Source of the DNA: Ectobius pallidus
Lineage: Eukaryota > Arthropoda > Insecta > Blattodea > Ectobiidae
Length of the DNA: 64,000 nt
Direction of reading: 5' to 3'
Assembly: GCA_964059195.1 (NCBI GenBank)
Contig: CAXKWD010000006.1
Location: 10,160,530-10,224,529, forward strand
Both the position numbers and the translations under genes were made by a program. The notes under the pieces are model-generated. The model saw only the letters and a list, made by a program, of their open reading frames with translations, was not told the DNA's origin and searched no databases. Below are positions 59,134 to 64,000 of the stretch, in pieces. Numbering within the stretch: position 1 is the stretch's first letter; each line of letters starts with the position of its first letter.

Positions 59134-60215
59134 CACCCAGTGCCGGTAACTTCAGGTACCTGCATCCTTTTTTGTGAATTTACAGCACACGCGCGTGAGT
59201 ATATTAAAGCCTCTATCTCAAGATAAATATTGCATACATGGCATATACTTATATTTGCGAGTTAAATTTTACGATTTTACTATCTTTGTATTTCTTAATG
59301 CTGACTTGCGATAATTTATCAGGTACTTAAGTATGATGCAAGATTTTCTACATCTCATGACAAAACAAATGATTGTAGGCTCTTGCTCTTTACCGAATTC
59401 AGGTCTTATTATTGCGGGTTTGTCATGTCAAGGCTGAAGAAGAAGAGTGCTGCACAGCGACAATAAATTAAACCACTTCGAAATCTACCTCAGCCTGTAA
59501 GCCTGCCTAAAGGGATTCTTTTTAATTTCGTGTCATTTTCTCACTATTTATTTTATGGTATGGTTGCCCTAGTATTAAAATATTGAACTAATGTATAAGC
59601 AAGGAGGCTCTACATAACGACCAATGACCCCTACTACTCTACATAACGTTTCCTTGTGTGGAATGAAATATTTTCACGGTTGTTAATTCTACCAGCGACA
59701 GCCACGGTCAGCTTCTTCTGTAAGGACATCGGATACATCCCGTTGAGACCAGGGTTTCGACAGGAAATAAATGACATCATCCTTGACGAGGTAGGACGAC
59801 AGCGACAACTTTTCAAAACCGAATGGTTCCAATATCTACCGCTAACCCATGAGTTCCGCAACGATGTTATCACTAGACCTGGGATTGTAGGCTCTAAAAA
59901 ATCTGATGTGAAAGTCACATAACTTCATCTGCCCAAATAAAAGTTAGCAGTATTCACATATCCTTTTACAGAATCGCAAGACACAATTTTACGCTAATTA
60001 TCCTATAAATACCTCTTCTTTCAATGATGCGACTAAAAGCGCAGGCTATATAACAAACTTAAAAAAAAGAACAAGTGACTGCAGACGTTTATTGAACTTT
60101 CCGCCGTAAAGAATAATTTCCGAAATTTATCGAATATTTCCCTCAGATACTTCTTTACTCTATACCTGGCCAACAATACATCTTTCTCACTTCACATTCT
60201 TATATAGGCTAGAAT
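59134..60215. other. unassigned; open frames on both strands at 59634-59922
   Basis: An 88-codon plus-strand frame (59656-59922, CKDIGYIPLRPGFRQEINDI...) and a 94-codon minus-strand frame overlap here. The base composition is coding-like, but I recognise no family and see no convincing splice pair. It could be an exon or a transposon piece. Confidence 0.35.
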
Positions 60216-60218
60216 AAG

Positions 60219-60750
60219 AGGCCGTGAAAGAGCGCGTATTCAGTTGTTCACCACGCAAGACAAAATTTCTACAAACAGTGTGTGAACAGTGGGTGGCTTG
60301 TAACTACCCTCAAAGAATTAAAAAAAAAAGTTTTAAATAAAAGTTTTAGCTCTCAGTAAAAGGAACACAAGTGCAAATTTTAAAGAAAATCGTTAGAGCC
60401 GTTTTCGAGAAAATCGCGAAAAACGAAAATTTCTTCATGTAAAGTCCCCTTAAAAATAAGAGAAATTTGTCGCCAATCTTCGAATCACATCTTCAGAAGG
60501 TACCTGACCCAAATACGAAATTTTGTTTTCATACGATTCTCCGTTTCGGAGCTAGCCTGTTCACAAACTTCCACACAGACAGACACACATACACACACTG
60601 ACACACAAACATGTTTCCAAAAATAGTATTTTTGGATTCAGGAGGCCTTGAAACGTGTATATATGCTAAACACTCAACTTCGAATTTTAGGGTCGAAAAC
60701 AATACTTCCTCTACCATAGTAACTATGGTACGGGCAGAGGAAGTAAAAAT
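60219..60750 (+). repeat. repeat family X, copy 2 (uninterrupted end)
   Basis: Second copy of the element at 50757. Its end retains the intact hairpin TACTTCCTCTACCATAGT - AACTATGGTACGGGCAGAGG, which shows where the hAT element broke copy 1. Confidence 0.85.
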
Positions 60751-61310
60751 TAGTTCTAGGCACCTAAAATAGGCTTTTAAAATAAGTAATTAGGCTTTTA
60801 AAAAAGAAAATAGGCACTTAAAATATGCTTTAAAGATGTGTAAATAGATAGAAAATAGACTTTAAAATATTACAATATACGAGTATATTCTTAAACTGTA
60901 ACTATGATATTTTTTCGCTGCAAGAAAAGTGGTATACCTATTCTTAACAGAATTAACTGCATAATTAGGCATCACGAACTATATTCACTTAAACAGATGT
61001 TCTTTCACTGGTGACTTGACACAGTAGTCCTTCCCCCTTAATCCTCCCCCTCCCCCGTCAGTCAGCATTCCTTTAGCGACAATTGTTTGGAATAATCGAG
61101 TTTCTGTGAAAACCCCACCTCTGCTGTTCTGCTTTTCATTGAGGGATGTCCATTATAAGATTTAAAGAATTACAGAAGATGAATTTTATTTTAAATGTAC
61201 AAAATAGAAATTTTAGGCACCAAAATAATAAAATAGGCTCTAAAGGTCTATATAGGTATTTTAGGGCCCTATAAAACTCTATAAATGAAAGTGATTTATC
61301 ATGAAACGTC
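60751..61310. other. TTAAAATAGGC-rich repeat-like sequence
   Basis: Multiple AGGC-TTTTAAAAT blocks and an ATTTTAGGGCCCTATA end resemble the interiors of the hAT MITEs at 816 and 9347. I could not define ends or an 8-bp duplication. Confidence 0.35.
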
Positions 61311-61544
61311 CATATATTTAAAATTTTTCGTGTTATTTCATAAGGAAGAAGATAGGCATCTGCCTTAAAATCCCAGGTCTAGTTATCACTATGAAGATCA
61401 CAAAGCTCTAAACTGAAATTGAATCGATGAAAACGTCATCAGGAGAATTAAGATGCGTAAACGGCGTAAATTAATAACAGCTAAAATTCCTGGGAAGTTT
61501 TGAAATGACAAGCAGAAGACTGCCAATTTTTTAATAGATTAAAC

Positions 61545-61877
61545 TAAACTAAACTAAACTAAACTCCGTGGCGCAACATCCCTCAAGGGACAAGGCCTAC
61601 AACCTGACCACTGCGTCATATACCAAAGGCAGATGGCAGGATTGGGGTCATGTGGTCAGCATGAAGACACCCATGGCCGTTAATGGTGGTTTCCAAGACC
61701 GGAGCCGCTACTTTTCTTTCAAGTACTAAAGTAGTTCCTAAATTTGAATCACGAGGCTGAGTGCACCCCGTTCCAGACCTCCCTACCTCAGAAAAATCCG
61801 AAGAGTTACCCAAGATTGAACCCGGGCCTACGGATCTGTAGTCAGCGAAGCTAACCACAAGACCACACAGGCCGTCT
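61545..61877 (-). mobile_element. tRNA-derived SINE family 2, copy 2
   Basis: The minus strand starts GTGTGGTCTTGTGGTTAGCT then GGCCCGGGTTCAATCTT, as at 28463, and ends with an AGTTT-repeat tail (61538-61565 on plus reads TAAAC repeats). Confidence 0.8.
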
Positions 61878-62167
61878 ATTTAAATAGAATAGCCTATCAT
61901 TTATTAATTTGGATTTGTTACATTAACATTTCAATACCTGTGTAATTGTAAATTGAATTAAAAATATACTGTGGTACGTAATTTTAGTTAGAAGATACTT
62001 ACGCATCTTTCAACGAAACAAATGTAAAAAAGTATAGGCTTACGACACTCTTAAAAAATCAAAATCAAGTGAATCATAAAACAGTATATACCGGTACTAG
62101 GTGTTAATGAATATCACCGAAATATTTTACGTGTATAGAGGGGACACAGACAAGCAACTTTTATTAG

Positions 62168-62232
62168 GAAATTTTTGCTCTATGACGTAAAATGTGTATG
62201 CTACAGGGCATTAAAGTCATTACAATTTGAAG
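62168..62232 (+). repeat. diverged copy of palindrome-arm sequence
   Basis: AATTTTTGCTCTATGACGTA followed by AAATGTGTATG and GGCATTAAAGTCATTACAAT matches 43960-44025 of the right arm, and its left-arm mirror, at roughly 80 percent. Confidence 0.65.
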
Positions 62233-62269
62233 CGAAATAGAGTTAAAATTTTCCTTAAACTGACTTCAT

Positions 62270-62640
62270 ATCTTCTTAGGGTGGCGTGCACCAAACTCAT
62301 GCAATTTACTCTTTTAGTAAGCCTTACTTCTTTAGTTCTAACTACTTTAGTAAGCTACTCTTTTAGTAACCGTACTCTTTTAGTAAGAACGGCGTGCACC
62401 AACCAGGAGTAAACTAAACTCGGCGGCTTTCAACATAGAGGAATGTACTAAAGAAGTAAAAATTTTATTTACTCCCAGAGTAAATGAACTTACTCCACAA
62501 GTGGTGGAGAGCACCAACACGGAGTACGTTACTAACGTAGTAAGTTGTGGAGTAAATAAGGCCAATATTTACTCCTACTCAGGGGGTGGAGTAAAGTTGT
62601 GGAGTAAGTGTGTTCTGTGGCATTTGCGTGAGTTATGAGT
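62270..62640. other. AGTAA / GTGCACCAA-rich repeat-like block
   Basis: Repeated ACTCTTTTAGTAA and GCGTGCACCAA motifs in both orientations (for example 62284, 62391, inverted-like at 62500) suggest a Harbinger/ISL2EU-type MITE, but ends were not defined. Confidence 0.35.
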
Positions 62641-64000
62641 TACATATCACATTAAATGGATTACATCGTTCAAACTGAGGATAAGTTATTGAGATGAAGA
62701 AGGTTGTATACCAAAAATGAGAGTTTTGGCAGGTGATTTAATAAATATTAAGCGAACCATACCTAGTAGGGCATTTAATAACGTAAATAATTAAGCTCAT
62801 AAATCCTTACATGAAATTTTGGCATTTGGAAGAAACGATGTCAGATTCTCACTACATCCATGTGATTTCAGCCAGTCAAATGTGGAAATATCATTGCGGA
62901 GAGCGATCCAATTAGGAAGACGTCCACCAAAGGTGAGGGGAAGAGTGAGTGGAAGGGACGTTTGCATTGCACGGTACAAGGAGCTCATGTGCTCTTAAAT
63001 ATCTTCCTAGCTGGATCGGCCTTTAGATGTTGCAGTTCTCCCTAACTTTGGGTCAGAAAACGACGATGTATTTCAAGCTAATCATATGGATACAGATATC
63101 GGCGAGGTATAGTACATTCCAATACATGAAAGCCTCCGTTCTTGGAGCTACCCAGAAAACACTTCCCCCTGCTACTTAACCATAGAATTACTGAACAATA
63201 GGTGATTCTCATTGTTAAACGATTTAATGTAATTATTGTAAATTAATTTTATTACATTACACTTCTATAGCTTAACTTAAAGCACAACATTGCGAATGCC
63301 AGATTATAATAATAATTATAAGAGCTAAAAGTTCAATAGTTGCACCCGCAGTGTTAATGAATAATATGTCCTTTTTTCTAACCCAGGTGTAAAAATGTCC
63401 AAACAGGCCACATCGGAAGAAAATTTGACTGACTCTGGGATTAGCGTACATTGAGAAGGGGACACATTGTAAAACCATTCCTTAAAGACTCCCCAAGTCT
63501 CGAATGGAGGAGTGAGACGAGACTTTCATGTTTGGGAATAAACTATAGCAGATGCTGCAGGTCTATAGTATGCTGCTAACTATTTTAATTAACCCTGTGG
63601 ACAGGAAAGTGAGAAGCATTATAAACTATATAGAAAAAAATGCCAACATGAGTGCCGAAAGAAAATTTTAAGGAGGTTGAAGCTGCACAGGATCTAGAGA
63701 AGTAGTCACTGAAATTATTTTTAAACACACAACCATCTACATAATTATTATTGGAGTTCATAGCTTCCGAAATATTGTACCGCCATTTTTTGTTTAAATA
63801 TTACATTTCTCAGTTGTAATATTATTATTTTTATAAGGTAATATTTTTTAAGTAAATGTTCTGTGCATTTGAAAAAGGACAGAAACATAATGCCCCTTAT
63901 TAGTTTTGTTATCCTTTTTATCCCCCCTTTTTCATGATTTTGTGTAATACTTCCTATTAATATTGTTAAACAGTCAATAAGTATTAATAATTCATTATAG
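62641..64000. other. no recognisable feature
   Basis: A 63-codon minus frame at 62797-62988 is unassigned. Otherwise AT-rich DNA with no repeat recognised from elsewhere in the window. Confidence 0.4.

Noticed and set aside
59634..59922. Overlapping 88- and 94-codon frames as a real exon
   Set aside because: Coding-like appearance but no family recognised, no splice pair and open on both strands. Listed only as unassigned.

Overview
This is eukaryotic DNA: AT-rich, intron-bearing and dominated by transposable elements. An insect is the best fit. The repeats are insect-typical (hAT, Tc1/mariner and Merlin-like DNA elements, CR1/L2-like LINEs, several tRNA-derived SINEs), and the window holds TTAGG-type repeats, the usual insect telomere unit. 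A large repeat-rich hemimetabolous genome such as a cockroach is my guess, not a demonstrated identity. Nothing is bacterial: there are no operons, rRNA genes or CRISPR arrays.

Region 1 (1-24 kb). Three phase-compatible exons on the minus strand (6797-6915, 3646-3739, 3322-3558) belong to a cation-dependent mannose-6-phosphate-receptor-like (MRH-domain) membrane protein. It is the only recognisable host gene, and its remaining exons were not found. Around and inside its introns lie two hAT MITEs with 8-bp target-site duplications (one carrying a mariner fragment), SINEs with 11-12 bp duplications, LINE fragments, a Tc1/mariner deletion derivative (18071-18566) and a 1.6-kb non-autonomous hAT element (19590-21188).

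Region 2 (24-29.3 kb). A CR1/L2-type LINE carries an ORF1 with an SGNH-hydrolase-like domain and an ORF2 (endonuclease plus reverse transcriptase) with one frameshift and two nonsense codons. ORF2 lies in the -1 frame and overlaps ORF1, and the overlap holds a T TTT TTA heptamer in the correct frame for -1 ribosomal frameshifting. Merlin-like (ISXO2-type) transposase fragments flank the LINE.

Region 3 (31.0-46.8 kb) is the most remarkable part. It is a 15,815-bp near-perfect palindrome (arms 31002-38954 and 38981-46816, spacer 26 bp) flanked by a perfect 6-bp direct repeat, TCGGAC, within the same kind of AT-rich minisatellite, with AG...CT termini. From the ends inward each arm holds GC-rich minisatellites packed with ACGTCA/TGACGTCA motifs, AT-rich DNA with internal duplications, a pure (TTGGTC)n array (232 units on one side, 212 on the other) and degenerate TTAGG repeats that point at each other across the centre. 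No recognisable protein is encoded. The direct repeat and flanks favour a real insertion over a read fold-back artefact. Size, termini and duplication length resemble Maverick/Polinton elements, but no such genes are present.

Region 4 (46.8-64 kb) is again layered transposons: a TA-flanked mariner deletion derivative with 100-bp inverted repeats (50085-50750), a three-level nest (50757-52715), a decayed DDE_3/Tc1-like transposase (56465-57256) inside an inverted-repeat-bounded 3.3-kb block, more SINEs, and a short diverged copy of palindrome-arm sequence at 62.17 kb.
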